This document shows positions 1 to 8,321 of a stretch of 40,276 bases of DNA, piece by piece. The stretch covers positions 1-40,276 of IMG/VR virus record IMGVR_UViG_3300035698_016272; one strand, written 5' to 3'. The notes beneath the pieces are model-generated. The model was not told the DNA's origin. It saw only the letters and a list, made by a program, of their open reading frames with translations, and ran no database searches. The translations under genes and the position numbers were made by a program. How positions within the stretch are numbered: the first letter of the stretch is position 1; every line of letters starts with the position of its first letter. The DNA comes from a virus.

Positions 1-164
1 CTACTTGTCGTCTTTTTGCAGGCAGAGTCAGGCCAGGACATCCACCAGCGTGGGCGGGTCCAGGCGGAGTTCTGACGATTTCAGGAGCTGCACGATGACG
101 TCGGCTACAGGTTCCTCGGTGCCCCACTGGGGGGTATTCCCGATTTGGGCATGGATCTTGCGAT
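1..164. other. unassigned left edge
   Basis: No gene can be defined here. One plus-strand frame is open from the window edge to a TGA at 73-75 and could be the last 24 codons of a gene entering from the left. Another frame (ATG at 95 to a stop at 238) has a Cys/Trp/Arg-rich composition unlike a real protein. On the minus strand, positions 28-207 read like protein but have no usable start codon upstream. I leave it unassigned. Confidence 0.5.
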
Positions 165-347
165 GTGCTGCTGCCTCTTGGTATACTAGTGGGTGTGGCC
201 GGACTGTTCATACTGTTCGTGTGCGCCTTGCTGCCTGACGTACAGTACATCTATCACCAGATCCGCGATGAACGGAAGCTCGCAGAGGCATGTCGGCGGG
301 AGAACGCGCAGGCAAAACACTGGGGACCCCCACATGCGAATAGGTAG
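165..347 (+). CDS. small single-span membrane protein, possible lysis accessory protein
   Basis: A 60-residue protein with a GTG start. It has one strongly hydrophobic segment at about residues 2-24 (LLPLGILVGVAGLFILFVCA), then a charged, probably helical tail with a DERKLAEACRREN stretch. This layout, one membrane anchor and a short charged tail, fits a small holin, an inner-membrane spanin or another lysis accessory protein. The tail is short for a spanin. The gene overlaps the start of the lytic transglycosylase gene by 14 bases, so the two are probably co-translated, which supports a lysis role. No good Shine-Dalgarno site is visible before the GTG, so the start is uncertain. The family is not recognised. 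Confidence 0.45.
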   Translation: MLLPLGILVGVAGLFILFVCALLPDVQYIYHQIRDERKLAEACRRENAQAKHWGPPHANR

Positions 348-816
348 ACTCGGATTTCTGGTGGTCGTAGGCATCTTCGTAGCTAGGCCCCTGGCCACTC
401 CGCCCGTTGCTGCCAAAGCAGTCCGAGTGGCTTGGGCACCGGCGCGTATACGGTCAATTGCGCGGGCACCCGCTGCGGAATTCGGGGTGCCCGTCGCCCT
501 GTTGGTGAAACTCGCACACGTCGAATCCCGTGGGCGTTGGTGGGCCGTACGTATTGACGGTGAGATGTGCGATGTTGGTGCCTGGCAAATTCGTGCGCAC
601 TGCTGGGGCCCGCTACACCAAATGCTGGCAACGCAGCCAGAACGCGGTGCATGGTATGCAGCCATGATCTTGAAAAACTCGCGTGTTTGGTGCCGTACGA
701 AATCAAGCAAGGTGTGCCCGTGCCCCTGGGCACGTTGGAACTGGGGGGCGCGTAGCCGAGTTTGCCGTGCGCTACGTGGCAGCGTTGAGCGGCTGCGAAG
801 CCGGTTGGGTGACTAG
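334..816 (+). CDS. secreted lytic transglycosylase (SLT-like endolysin)
   Basis: A 160-residue protein that probably cleaves peptidoglycan glycan strands in the periplasm. Residues 1-21 form a signal sequence or signal anchor: Arg residues followed by LGFLVVVGIFVARPLA. The SLT fold is marked by HVESRG (residues 62-67), with E64 as the likely catalytic acid, then VGAWQIR (81-87), the usual G-x-x-Q-I motif, and WARWNWGAR (132-140) where the family normally has a Tyr-Asn-x-Gly motif. It has six cysteines (79, 90, 120, 128, 130, 144), which suggests disulfides in the periplasm. I chose the ATG at 334 because it places the signal sequence at the N-terminus. The same frame is open from 193, but that upstream part overlaps the membrane-protein gene. 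Its stop codon lies in the same CTAG as the stop of the convergent gene at 813. It could alternatively be virion-associated. Confidence 0.72.
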   Translation: MRIGRLGFLVVVGIFVARPLATPPVAAKAVRVAWAPARIRSIARAPAAEFGVPVALLVKLAHVESRGRWWAVRIDGEMCDVGAWQIRAHCWGPLHQMLATQPERGAWYAAMILKNSRVWCRTKSSKVCPCPWARWNWGARSRVCRALRGSVERLRSRLGD

Positions 817-1196
817 CAGCTGGCTGCGTACGCGTAGACTGCCAGGTCTGCGGCCTGGCCGCCCGCGACGTGTGCGTAGCTGATGGCGTAGTAGACCAGG
901 CCCATGCGGTCAATGCAGATGGCCTTGTTGATGTCAGCAGCACCAACTAGCTCAGAATGGACCAATGGCAGCGTGGCCGGTGTAGCCCACGCCACGGTAT
1001 GTGTCGCTGGGGGGAACCGGGACGCCCGGATCTCGATATAGCCCTGGCGGCCGGCGAGCGCTGGCGCGTAGATTTGTAGCCCGAGCTGGGTGTACTGGTC
1101 CAGTTGCAATAGATCCGCGGCCACAATGTTCCCCGACGTATCACCGCCTGTAGCGCGATCCCCGATGACAAACCCCTCGTTGTTATATATGGCCAT
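813..1196 (-). CDS. small unknown protein at the end of the glycan operon
   Basis: A 127-residue protein beginning MAIYNNEGFVIGDRAT. It is rich in Ala, Gly and beta-forming residues, has no membrane segment or signal peptide, and ends in AASC. An AGGAG site lies 9 bases before the ATG. It is the last gene of the minus-strand glycan operon, starting 6 bases after the GDP-fucose synthase stop. The first gene of the operon (8322-8651) is also a small protein beginning MAI with the same 12-base start context, but the two proteins show no clear similarity beyond that. It could be a structural or adhesin-type protein, perhaps the acceptor of the glycan; this is inference from position only. Confidence 0.6.
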   Translation of the reverse strand: MAIYNNEGFVIGDRATGGDTSGNIVAADLLQLDQYTQLGLQIYAPALAGRQGYIEIRASRFPPATHTVAWATPATLPLVHSELVGAADINKAICIDRMGLVYYAISYAHVAGGQAADLAVYAYAASC

Positions 1197-1202
1197 GCGC
1201 GT

Positions 1203-2165
1203 CTACTCCTCTAGATCCCGGGATTTATGAGACCACCAATGTACTGTTTGTGTTAGTCCCGTGTCCAGCGGGATCTTTGCAGTCCAGCCCAACAGGTCGC
1301 GCGCTCTGGAAATGTCCAGTACCCGGCGTGGCTGCCCCGTGGGCTTGTTGCCGTCCCAGAGTACCTTGCCTGCGTAGCCGGATTTCTTGGCGATTTGAGC
1401 CGCCAAATCTCGGATGTGGGTCTCGATCCCGGTACCCAGGTTCAATGGCATGCTGGAGTCGTAGCCGGCTGCAGCTGCAGCAATGCCCTTGGCGGCGTCT
1501 TCCGCATGAAGGAACTCCCGTGTAGCATCGCCTGTGCCCCAGAGCGTGATGCAATCTGCCCGCTGCTGCACAGCATCCTGCAACTTTCGGATCAACGCAG
1601 GTACGACATGTGACGTGCGAGGATCAAAGTTGTCCAGCGGGCCGTAGAGGTTCGCTGGCAGCACGTGCACGATATTCATGCCGTACTGCTGCCGGTATGC
1701 CTGCCCCATTACCAGCAAGGCACGCTTGGCGACACCATACGGCGCGTTTGTCTCTTCTGGGTAACCTGCCCAGATATCTTGCTCTTGGAAGGGCGCGGGG
1801 GTGTTCTTTGGGTAGGCACACACAGTACCTACGATGACCAGTTTCTTGATCTTTCCGTAGGCCCTTGCCTGTTCAATGACGTTCATGCCCATCAGCAAGT
1901 TGTCATGGAAGAACATGCCTGGTGCGTCTTGGTTTGCTTGGATACCCCCAGCTTTGGCCGCAAGGTGGATGACAATGTCGGGCCGGCTGCGCATGTATAA
2001 CAGCCGTACATTATGTGGGTCACGGAGATCCCAGCCAGCGCGCGGGGGGGAGATTACGGTGGCCCCGGTATTGCCCAATTCTGGCACCATGTATTGACCC
2101 AGGAAGCCGTTGCTACCTGTGACTAGCACACGGGATGTACTCAGGTCCAACCCGTGCTCGGTCAT
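1203..2165 (-). CDS. fcl: GDP-L-fucose synthase (GDP-4-keto-6-deoxymannose epimerase/reductase)
   Basis: A 320-residue NAD(P)-dependent short-chain epimerase/reductase. In this family the enzyme converts GDP-4-keto-6-deoxy-D-mannose to GDP-L-fucose in the cytoplasm by epimerisation at C3 and C5 and then reduction. The nucleotide-binding GxxGxxG is seen as GSNGFLG at residues 17-23. The active site has TVCAYP (114-119) in place of the usual SSCIYP, keeping the cysteine but with Thr at the Ser position, and YGVAK (143-147) gives the catalytic Tyr and Lys. The length is normal for the family. Its ATG overlaps the stop of the upstream dehydratase gene (ATGA), so the two pathway enzymes are translationally coupled. 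A related 4-keto-sugar epimerase/reductase is possible, but the dehydratase pairing favours fucose. Confidence 0.88.
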   Translation of the reverse strand: MTEHGLDLSTSRVLVTGSNGFLGQYMVPELGNTGATVISPPRAGWDLRDPHNVRLLYMRSRPDIVIHLAAKAGGIQANQDAPGMFFHDNLLMGMNVIEQARAYGKIKKLVIVGTVCAYPKNTPAPFQEQDIWAGYPEETNAPYGVAKRALLVMGQAYRQQYGMNIVHVLPANLYGPLDNFDPRTSHVVPALIRKLQDAVQQRADCITLWGTGDATREFLHAEDAAKGIAAAAAGYDSSMPLNLGTGIETHIRDLAAQIAKKSGYAGKVLWDGNKPTGQPRRVLDISRARDLLGWTAKIPLDTGLTQTVHWWSHKSRDLEE

Positions 2166-3145
2166 TTCGCGGCCTCGGCCATATCATGGTCCACCATTTC
2201 GTGGATCATTTCCTCGAAGGTGATGGATGGCTTCCAGCCAAAGACACGGTTGATCGTACCGGAATCGCCTTTGAGGCAGTGGACTTCCCTGAGACGGAGG
2301 TACCTGGGATCTTGGCAGACCACATGATCTCGGTATTCCAGCCCTACGTGGGAGAAAGCCACGTCGAGCAGCTGCCGTACGGTCCATGTTTTTCCCGTGG
2401 CAACTACGCAGTCTCGGGGTGCGTGCTGTTGCAATAGGAGCCACATGGCCTCGACGTAATCCTTGGCATGCCCCCAGTCCCGGGAGGCGTCTAAGTTGCC
2501 CAGTGCCAGTTTGCGCATGTCTCCGTGCTTGATGCGTGCGGCAGCCTGCGTGATTTTTCGGGTTACGAAGGTCGGCGGCCGCCTGGGCGACTCATGGTTG
2601 AACAATATGCCGCACGCGATATAGAGCTTGTACGCGTCCCGGTACACCCGGCATGCGTGGTGCGCAGCAGTCTTCGCAACGGCATACGGGCTTTCCGGGG
2701 CTAACGTGGTGCCTTCATATTGCGGGCCGGCTGAGTTGCCGAACATCTCAGATGTGGATGCTTGGTAGAACTTCGCGTTGGGGCAGATGTTTCTGTAAGC
2801 ATCCAGCAGCGCCAGGGTACCTAGGTAGTTAACTTCGGTCGTGTAGTCTGGTAGCGAGAACGATACCTGCACGTGGCTCTGTGCGGCCAGGTTGTAGATC
2901 TCGTCGGGTTGCGTATGACGCAGCACATGGCGCAGTGACACAGGGCTCGTCATGTCCCCGTAGTGCAGGTGCAGATCTTTGTTGTTTTGCAGGTGGTCGA
3001 TCCGCTCCGTGGGGAACGTGGATGCCTTGCGGATGATGCCGTGGACTTCGTACCCCTTGCCCAAGAGCAATTCTGTCAGGTATGAACCATCTTGGCCGGT
3101 GATGCCTGTGATCAAAGCGACGGATGCTGTTGTTTTGGTTTCCAT
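2162..3145 (-). CDS. gmd: GDP-mannose 4,6-dehydratase
   Basis: A 327-residue enzyme of the extended short-chain dehydrogenase superfamily. It catalyses the first committed step from GDP-D-mannose to GDP-4-keto-6-deoxy-D-mannose. Visible motifs are ALITGITGQDGSYL near the N-terminus (NAD(P) binding and the GQDGSYL signature of this family), NLAAQSHV, the active-site STSEMFG, SPYAVAK with the catalytic Tyr and Lys, and the family signature FNHESPRRPPTFVTRKI. The frame is open further upstream to 3319, but the extension lacks dehydratase character and would overlap the methyltransferase gene, so I take the ATG at 3145. An AGGAG lies 11 bases before it. It overlaps the fucose synthase gene by 4 bases. 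The family assignment is firm. Confidence 0.92.
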   Translation of the reverse strand: METKTTASVALITGITGQDGSYLTELLLGKGYEVHGIIRKASTFPTERIDHLQNNKDLHLHYGDMTSPVSLRHVLRHTQPDEIYNLAAQSHVQVSFSLPDYTTEVNYLGTLALLDAYRNICPNAKFYQASTSEMFGNSAGPQYEGTTLAPESPYAVAKTAAHHACRVYRDAYKLYIACGILFNHESPRRPPTFVTRKITQAAARIKHGDMRKLALGNLDASRDWGHAKDYVEAMWLLLQQHAPRDCVVATGKTWTVRQLLDVAFSHVGLEYRDHVVCQDPRYLRLREVHCLKGDSGTINRVFGWKPSITFEEMIHEMVDHDMAEAAK

Positions 3146-3171
3146 GCGATCGCGTGCTCCTGCGCACTGGG

Positions 3172-3822
3172 CTACAGCTTGGTAATGATGCAGAGCTGGG
3201 ACCAGAACTGGATGCTTCTGATCTCGCCTTTGCCGAAGTCCAGGTCTTTGAGCTTCTCCCCAAAGAATCGCATCAGGTCTCCGCGGTTGTTGCTGATGTT
3301 CACGTTCTTGTCCATCCACGGACCACCGTGCCAGCGATGTCGAATGCCCATGCGTTCGAGATCGTGGTAGGTTGGTCGCATGTCTTCAATGATGTAGGTA
3401 CCCCCGGACCGCAGGTGGGGGAACAACGCGCGGAAAGCCGCGAGCGTGAAGATGTTCACGTGGCTTCCATCGTCGATGATGACGTCGAATGGGGCACCAA
3501 GTTCTACGATGGCATCCGTGGCCACTTTTTGTTCCTGCGGTCCGATGACGATGGAAATTCGGTCTTCCTCATGCTCTTTGGCATCGGGTCGGATGTCCAT
3601 CCCGTAGATCTGTGCTGCGGGGAAATACTCTTTCCACATGCGCATCGACCCACCGAATCGAACACCGATCTCCAGCAGGTGGATGGGCAGCTCACGCAGC
3701 GGGGACAGATACAGTTCGTAGGTGTCGAGGTAGCTTCGTCCACCAAAGGTGTGGACGTTCGTGTTCTTGTCCGTGCGGTGCCTCGCCGCGATTTTGTGCA
3801 GGTCGCCGTGCGGGTTCGTCAT
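3172..3822 (-). CDS. sugar O-methyltransferase, MycE/TylF-like
   Basis: A 216-residue class I SAM-dependent methyltransferase. The SAM-binding motif I is LLEIGVRFGG (residues 49-58). DVIIDDGSH (113-121) and GGTYIIEDMRPTY (140-152) match the metal-dependent macrolide-sugar methyltransferases such as MycE and their relatives in polysaccharide clusters, where the acidic residues bind Mg2+ and the substrate hydroxyls. A likely role is O-methylation of a hydroxyl on the sugar assembled by the neighbouring glycosyltransferases. It lies between a glycosyltransferase (its ATG overlaps that stop by 4 bases) and the GDP-fucose pathway genes, which supports a glycan substrate. The exact substrate cannot be read. 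Confidence 0.78.
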   Translation of the reverse strand: MTNPHGDLHKIAARHRTDKNTNVHTFGGRSYLDTYELYLSPLRELPIHLLEIGVRFGGSMRMWKEYFPAAQIYGMDIRPDAKEHEEDRISIVIGPQEQKVATDAIVELGAPFDVIIDDGSHVNIFTLAAFRALFPHLRSGGTYIIEDMRPTYHDLERMGIRHRWHGGPWMDKNVNISNNRGDLMRFFGEKLKDLDFGKGEIRSIQFWSQLCIITKL

Positions 3823-4787
3823 GCGCTTCTCTCTTTTGTGGGTTCGTACAGCCGGTTTTCTACGTATTCGACATCGGTTCTCGGGGGTTCACATTTCGGG
3901 TACAGCCAGCCGCCCGTCCGCTGCCAGATGTGTGGCATGCTCAGGACTTTCCGTGCGACTTCCATGCGCATGCGGCCATGGAACATAAGGATCTTGTGAT
4001 CTCTGTGGACCCCTTGATTACGGTAGATGCCGGTGTTTGGTCCTGTGACCGCGCGGTGCGGAGGCATGAACCGCTTAACACCGTGTTTGACGGCCAGGCA
4101 TGTAAGTATGGACTGGTCAGTCGAATGCCGTTTGAATTCTGGGAGGTTTGGGCCGAGGAGGCTTACGGGCTCTCGTGTCGAGATTCTCGGATCCTGCGCG
4201 TAGTGGAGCCATTTACGTAGAATGGTACGGGACAGCTCACAGCCCTTTGACCATGTGTTCATCCCGCCTTGTGTCTTGTGCGCTGCGTATTGCTCTTCCG
4301 TGTCGCAGTCCATCAGGATGAAGCAGTCTCGCTTGGTCCAGTTCCGCATGATGAACTGGTTTAGGAAGTAGAGACCGACACCTACGTCAAGGCACTCTTC
4401 TGCCAAAGGTGCCGGGTTTGCTACAAGGGACAGATCAGCATCCACGTAGACTACAACATCCTGTTGCGGCACCTTGCTCAATGCATATGAGATGATGAAA
4501 GGCTTCCAAGCCCAGAATCCTGCGCCTTTGCGGTGCGCCAGCAGCGTACGGTTCTTCCTGCCGAAACCCGACCGTGCCAGGAACTCCGGCCCGTAGGAAA
4601 TCGATCCGATACCGAAGTCCTTGGCCGTTTTGTTCAAGAGCATCTGGCCACCTTGGTAGCCTACTGTGGCGTAGCTCACGATCCAGATCTTGCGTAACTG
4701 CCCATGAATCCATTGGGATCGGCCTTCCCGGAACAATGGGTTTCGTGTCGGCGGTGTATCCAGCGGCGCGTCTGTGAAGTTTATCAT
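3819..4787 (-). CDS. GT-A-type glycosyltransferase
   Basis: A 322-residue putative glycosyltransferase. The core shows GAGFWAWKPFIISYAL (88-103) followed by VVVYVDADLS (111-120), with D116 and D118 forming a DxD-type metal and nucleotide-sugar site. This order, an aromatic WAWKP block then a YxDA block, is typical of a family of bacterial and phage glycosyltransferases that process an unidentified nucleotide sugar. There is no membrane segment, so it is probably cytoplasmic. It sits 20 bases after the 1,140-residue multi-domain enzyme and overlaps the methyltransferase start by 4 bases. The donor may be the GDP-deoxysugar made by the two downstream enzymes, but this is inferred from operon context only. 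Confidence 0.72.
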   Translation of the reverse strand: MINFTDAPLDTPPTRNPLFREGRSQWIHGQLRKIWIVSYATVGYQGGQMLLNKTAKDFGIGSISYGPEFLARSGFGRKNRTLLAHRKGAGFWAWKPFIISYALSKVPQQDVVVYVDADLSLVANPAPLAEECLDVGVGLYFLNQFIMRNWTKRDCFILMDCDTEEQYAAHKTQGGMNTWSKGCELSRTILRKWLHYAQDPRISTREPVSLLGPNLPEFKRHSTDQSILTCLAVKHGVKRFMPPHRAVTGPNTGIYRNQGVHRDHKILMFHGRMRMEVARKVLSMPHIWQRTGGWLYPKCEPPRTDVEYVENRLYEPTKERSA

Positions 4788-4807
4788 ACGGCTTGTACGT
4801 CCTTCTT

Positions 4808-7800
4808 CTACTGTAGGGCTTTGCTCTTGTCGATCTTACGGATGAGCCGCAGCATGTGAAGCAACCGCTCAGCTTCTGCATCCCACGACCATTCACGTTC
4901 TGCCAAGCTCTTCAGCGCTTGGCGATACGGTTCCGTGTCTGCTCTTGGCTTGTTTGACCATGTAGTTATCAAGTCGGCCAAGTCTTCCGGTGTGTCCCAA
5001 CATACGCAGTGTTCGCCATCAACCAGCCCCCAAGTTCCCATCTCTGGGAATCGGTTCTGGAGCAAGAATCCACCTGCGGGTCCGATGCGCTTGATCCTAC
5101 CGCTTTGGTACGCGCGGTATCCACGTTGCAGTGAGAAGCCCACAGACATCTTTGCATGGTGGTATAGCGCGGAGTTTAGGGCACGCGTCACGCCTGGGTA
5201 GTTTGCATGCACCTGATGGTTCGTCCAGCCACCACCGATGGGGCACAGACATGCTGCGTTGGATCCGAGGCGTGCCTGCGCACGCGTGATGATGTCAACG
5301 CGTTCACGTATGTAGTTGTTACCCAGGAACACGGCCGAGTCCCGAAGCGGCTCGTAGACTTGCGGGAGGTCTCGCGGCACGTCGTCTACGCCGCGCTCGT
5401 ACCCAATTTGCAGGTAGCCTGTACGATGCACGCCAGCCTGCCGATATAGCGTGGGGCGTGTCGTGTCTGAGAACAATTGAAGGTCTATTTGCGACCCCAA
5501 TGTAACTTCCCAAGGCCAGGCTTTGATCTCGGATGAAGTGCTGACGTCGCCATTCCATGTTGTGACGATGCAATGCACGGGTGCTGCGGCTTTCAGCGCT
5601 CGAATCGCTTCTAGGCCCCAGCAGTCCCCACCGTTTTGCAGCTTCTCTCGCTGCACCTGGAGGAAGATGACTGACGGCGCGAAACCTCGAATCTGTTCCA
5701 GGACGTCTTGCATGCTCCGCGGCGTGCTGTTGCGTAGGTGCTCACCGTATGCGGAGAATCCAGCTTGGAACGCACGGCGATGGCCGATCTGGGGTTCACG
5801 TGGCCCGGCCAGTGGCAACATGAATACACGCTCGGGTGGCCCGGCTGCCAGTTTGCTTCTCGGCGGCAATTGATTGCTTGCGGGCAGGAGGCACTGCCCA
5901 TCGCCCCAGGGCGCCACGCCCCCGGTGATTTCTTGTGCCATGCGGCGGAACTTCACATGGTGCCCCTGCGCTTTGACGCCGGCTGCATTCTTCTCTCGCA
6001 GCGCATCTTGTGTAAGATGGTCTAGGACCCCAGCGCCATCAACGAAGGCCACATGCCACCCGCGTTTTTGGAGCATGAGGCTCAGCAACGAGTCACCCCC
6101 GTAGGTATCACTGGTTCTGGCGTGTTCGTCTCCCCAGAAGGCGCCCAGCCCGGCGCAGATGCAGTCATCGACTGCCAGTCGTCGGAACAGCCCGATGTTG
6201 ACATGCGGTACCGCTGCGAGTTGCAGTCGTCGCCAGGTCTTACCCTGGTCTTGCGAGAACGCAAAGGCCACCACATCCAATTCGGGCCGGCTATGTAGCT
6301 CGTTGATTGCTCGTTGGAGTCCCCCGGGCACAAGCTCGACATCATCGTTTACTTGAAACACCAATTCCCCGGAGCTTTCTTGGTATGCCGCGTTGAACGC
6401 ATTGATCGCACCAGACAGGTCTCCGTGTACTAGCTTGCAGTCTGCCTGGCTCTTGACCCATTCGGGCGTTCCGTCTGTACTTCCGCCATCCACCAGCACG
6501 AACTCGTGTTGGCCTTGCATATCACAGTTGTCGATGTCTTGGCGGATACCGTGTATGAGGCGCTGGAGGCTTTGTAGGCGATTGTACGTTCCTGCGATGA
6601 CGGAGAGATGCATGCCAGCGTTGGAGCTTGGCACAGCTTGTTTGACTGGATCTCCCAAGGGCTTGATGGCTTCCAAGTTCAACGTGATCGTATCGTGAGA
6701 CGACCAGTCTTTGATCTTGTGGATCTCTGGGATGTCTCGGCTTTTCCAGGGTCGTACCTGTTCGAATCCTGCAGTGTGCAACACTCGGGTCAGGGTCTCC
6801 GTCACGAAGGTTTGCCTGTGCCTATCTGGGCCCGCGGCGTCTTTACTGCAGTCACCAAACAGCGGCGGGTTCGGGTCCTTGCCGAATTTGTGGCACTCTA
6901 CCGTGTTGGCCACGATGAGTCGAAGGTCTGGGACAGCGAGACGGACGATCCCGCCCGGTCGCAGTGCCTGCCACCATTTTTTGAGCAAGGGCACAGTGTC
7001 TTCCAGGAATACGTGCTCCAGCATGTGACATGCGTAGATTACGTCGTAGTGGTCGGCCGGGAGCTGTAGATCAAGTGCGTCGGCCTGTACCTGGGCCTTG
7101 GGCGATTTGATGTCTACGTTGCACCAGCCTGGGAGTATGCGGCTGCCGGACCCCAGATGCAGCTTGGTATGCCGTTGGAGCGCCTTGAACTCTTGGGTAC
7201 CCTGGGGTGCGGGTTGCGCCGTGGCGGCGGCTGGGACTGCCGTAGCCTTACGCTGCTGCGGTCTACCAACGGTATTGTGAGGTATGGCGCCCTGCGTTAC
7301 CTGGCTGTAATGCGCTGCAAGACTTTTGCAGATCCCTGCCCAGCTCAAGTGCGTGACAGCTCTACGGCAAGCTTGCGGGTCCCAATGGCGTTGCTTGGCT
7401 TGAAGTATCGCAGCTTTGACTGTGGCAACTTGCCGGTTCGGCAACAGCATGCCGCACTGGTTGGCTGGCGTAATCAATGTGTCCATCACCCCAACATCCG
7501 TACTGATGACCGGGATGCCGCAACTCAATGCTTCAATGGGCGGCCGGGGCGTACCCTCCCCCTGGATGGGATCGGACAAGCAGGCGTATGCGTCCAGGGT
7601 ATGCAAGAATTCTGGGATTTTGTGGTGCGGCCATTTCTGGCCCGTAGCAGCATCCAGGATGCGACCATGAATGTCTGTGTGCCCGGCCTGCCGTAAGCTC
7701 CGAACGGCGTCGTTGAGCACCCGAACGCCTTTGTGGTCGTAGCCGTCTGCAGCGTTGGTCGTGCGCCGGGTTGTACCTAGCCATCCGATGGTGAATTTAC

Positions 7801-8230
7801 CATCTGGTGACCTTGGTTGTGGCGAGAACAGCTCAAGATCGATGCCGTCTGGTAGCAGGAAAATGGGCATGCGGGGCCCAACCCGGCTACGAACTGCTGC
7901 GGCCAGCTTCGTGCTGGTCACTGTGATTGCATCAGCACGAGCTAGGGCAGGTTGAAACCGCTTGTTGGGCGGTGCCCACGATGCATGGTCGCAGATGTGT
8001 AGGATAGCGTGTCGTGGGCGAAGAAGTGCGCAAAGCCGTGTGAGCCCTGGCCACCAAAGTGCATGGAGAATGTCTACATGATGCAGCTTCGGTGGAATTT
8101 CGTTGACGCCCACTTCGCACAAAGTATGGGTGGGTGCCAAATGCTTATGCAGCTCCGTGAATTCAGAAGAGCTGCACCAATCTGTACCGTCTGTCCCGAT
8201 AACAACGACGGGCCGCGGTGCTGTTTGCAT
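4808..8230 (-). CDS. four-domain fusion: GT-B glycosyltransferase, SAM methyltransferase, GT2 glycosyltransferase, CgeB-like glycosyltransferase
   Basis: A 1,140-residue fusion. Residues 1-310 resemble a GT4-type GT-B enzyme, with the donor-site EX7E motif at E225-E233 (GEGTPRPPIEAL) and PVISTDVG after it. An Ala/Pro/Gln-rich linker (320-348) leads to a class I methyltransferase at about 355-525, with LHLGSGSRILPGW and CHMLEH. Residues 540-745 form a GT2 (GT-A) domain with VIAGTYNR, DGGSTDGT (581-588) and an NDD metal motif (628-630). Residues 800-1125 resemble CgeB/GT1-type glycosyltransferases, with VFLGNNY (967-973) and SGRIKRIGPAGGFLL (1043-1057). A GGAG site lies about 9 bases before the ATG. 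The protein could build several glycan linkages in one polypeptide. Similar multi-domain glycosyltransferases occur in polysaccharide loci and some large phages; donors and acceptor are unknown here. Confidence 0.82.
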   Translation of the reverse strand: MQTAPRPVVVIGTDGTDWCSSSEFTELHKHLAPTHTLCEVGVNEIPPKLHHVDILHALWWPGLTRLCALLRPRHAILHICDHASWAPPNKRFQPALARADAITVTSTKLAAAVRSRVGPRMPIFLLPDGIDLELFSPQPRSPDGKFTIGWLGTTRRTTNAADGYDHKGVRVLNDAVRSLRQAGHTDIHGRILDAATGQKWPHHKIPEFLHTLDAYACLSDPIQGEGTPRPPIEALSCGIPVISTDVGVMDTLITPANQCGMLLPNRQVATVKAAILQAKQRHWDPQACRRAVTHLSWAGICKSLAAHYSQVTQGAIPHNTVGRPQQRKATAVPAAATAQPAPQGTQEFKALQRHTKLHLGSGSRILPGWCNVDIKSPKAQVQADALDLQLPADHYDVIYACHMLEHVFLEDTVPLLKKWWQALRPGGIVRLAVPDLRLIVANTVECHKFGKDPNPPLFGDCSKDAAGPDRHRQTFVTETLTRVLHTAGFEQVRPWKSRDIPEIHKIKDWSSHDTITLNLEAIKPLGDPVKQAVPSSNAGMHLSVIAGTYNRLQSLQRLIHGIRQDIDNCDMQGQHEFVLVDGGSTDGTPEWVKSQADCKLVHGDLSGAINAFNAAYQESSGELVFQVNDDVELVPGGLQRAINELHSRPELDVVAFAFSQDQGKTWRRLQLAAVPHVNIGLFRRLAVDDCICAGLGAFWGDEHARTSDTYGGDSLLSLMLQKRGWHVAFVDGAGVLDHLTQDALREKNAAGVKAQGHHVKFRRMAQEITGGVAPWGDGQCLLPASNQLPPRSKLAAGPPERVFMLPLAGPREPQIGHRRAFQAGFSAYGEHLRNSTPRSMQDVLEQIRGFAPSVIFLQVQREKLQNGGDCWGLEAIRALKAAAPVHCIVTTWNGDVSTSSEIKAWPWEVTLGSQIDLQLFSDTTRPTLYRQAGVHRTGYLQIGYERGVDDVPRDLPQVYEPLRDSAVFLGNNYIRERVDIITRAQARLGSNAACLCPIGGGWTNHQVHANYPGVTRALNSALYHHAKMSVGFSLQRGYRAYQSGRIKRIGPAGGFLLQNRFPEMGTWGLVDGEHCVCWDTPEDLADLITTWSNKPRADTEPYRQALKSLAEREWSWDAEAERLLHMLRLIRKIDKSKALQ

Positions 8231-8321
8231 GCCGCTCGACTCCGATCCCCCCGTTTATGCGCTGCGGTACAACATCACCTGCCCGTGGTATCACGTACCA
8301 TCATGGACCGGCAGGACGTTG

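Noticed and set aside
28-207. Minus-strand stretch that reads like protein (QIGNTPQWGTEEPVADVIVQ)
   Set aside because: No usable start codon before a stop at 208-210 and an internal stop near 28; could be a gene remnant, but not supportable.
5-238. Plus-strand reading frame of 77 codons at the left edge
   Set aside because: Composition rich in Ser, Trp, Cys and Arg without a fold signal, no ribosome site, and overlap with the better membrane-protein frame.
193-333. Upstream extension of the transglycosylase reading frame
   Set aside because: Would bury the signal sequence inside the protein and overlaps the membrane-protein gene.
3146-3319. Upstream extension of the GDP-mannose dehydratase reading frame
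   Set aside because: Extends into the methyltransferase gene, has no dehydratase sequence, and the ATG at 3145 gives the right family length.
8286-8300. Small inverted repeat TGGTA/TACCA in the gap before the fused glycosyltransferase gene
   Set aside because: Five-base stem without a T tract; expected by chance in a sequence of this length.
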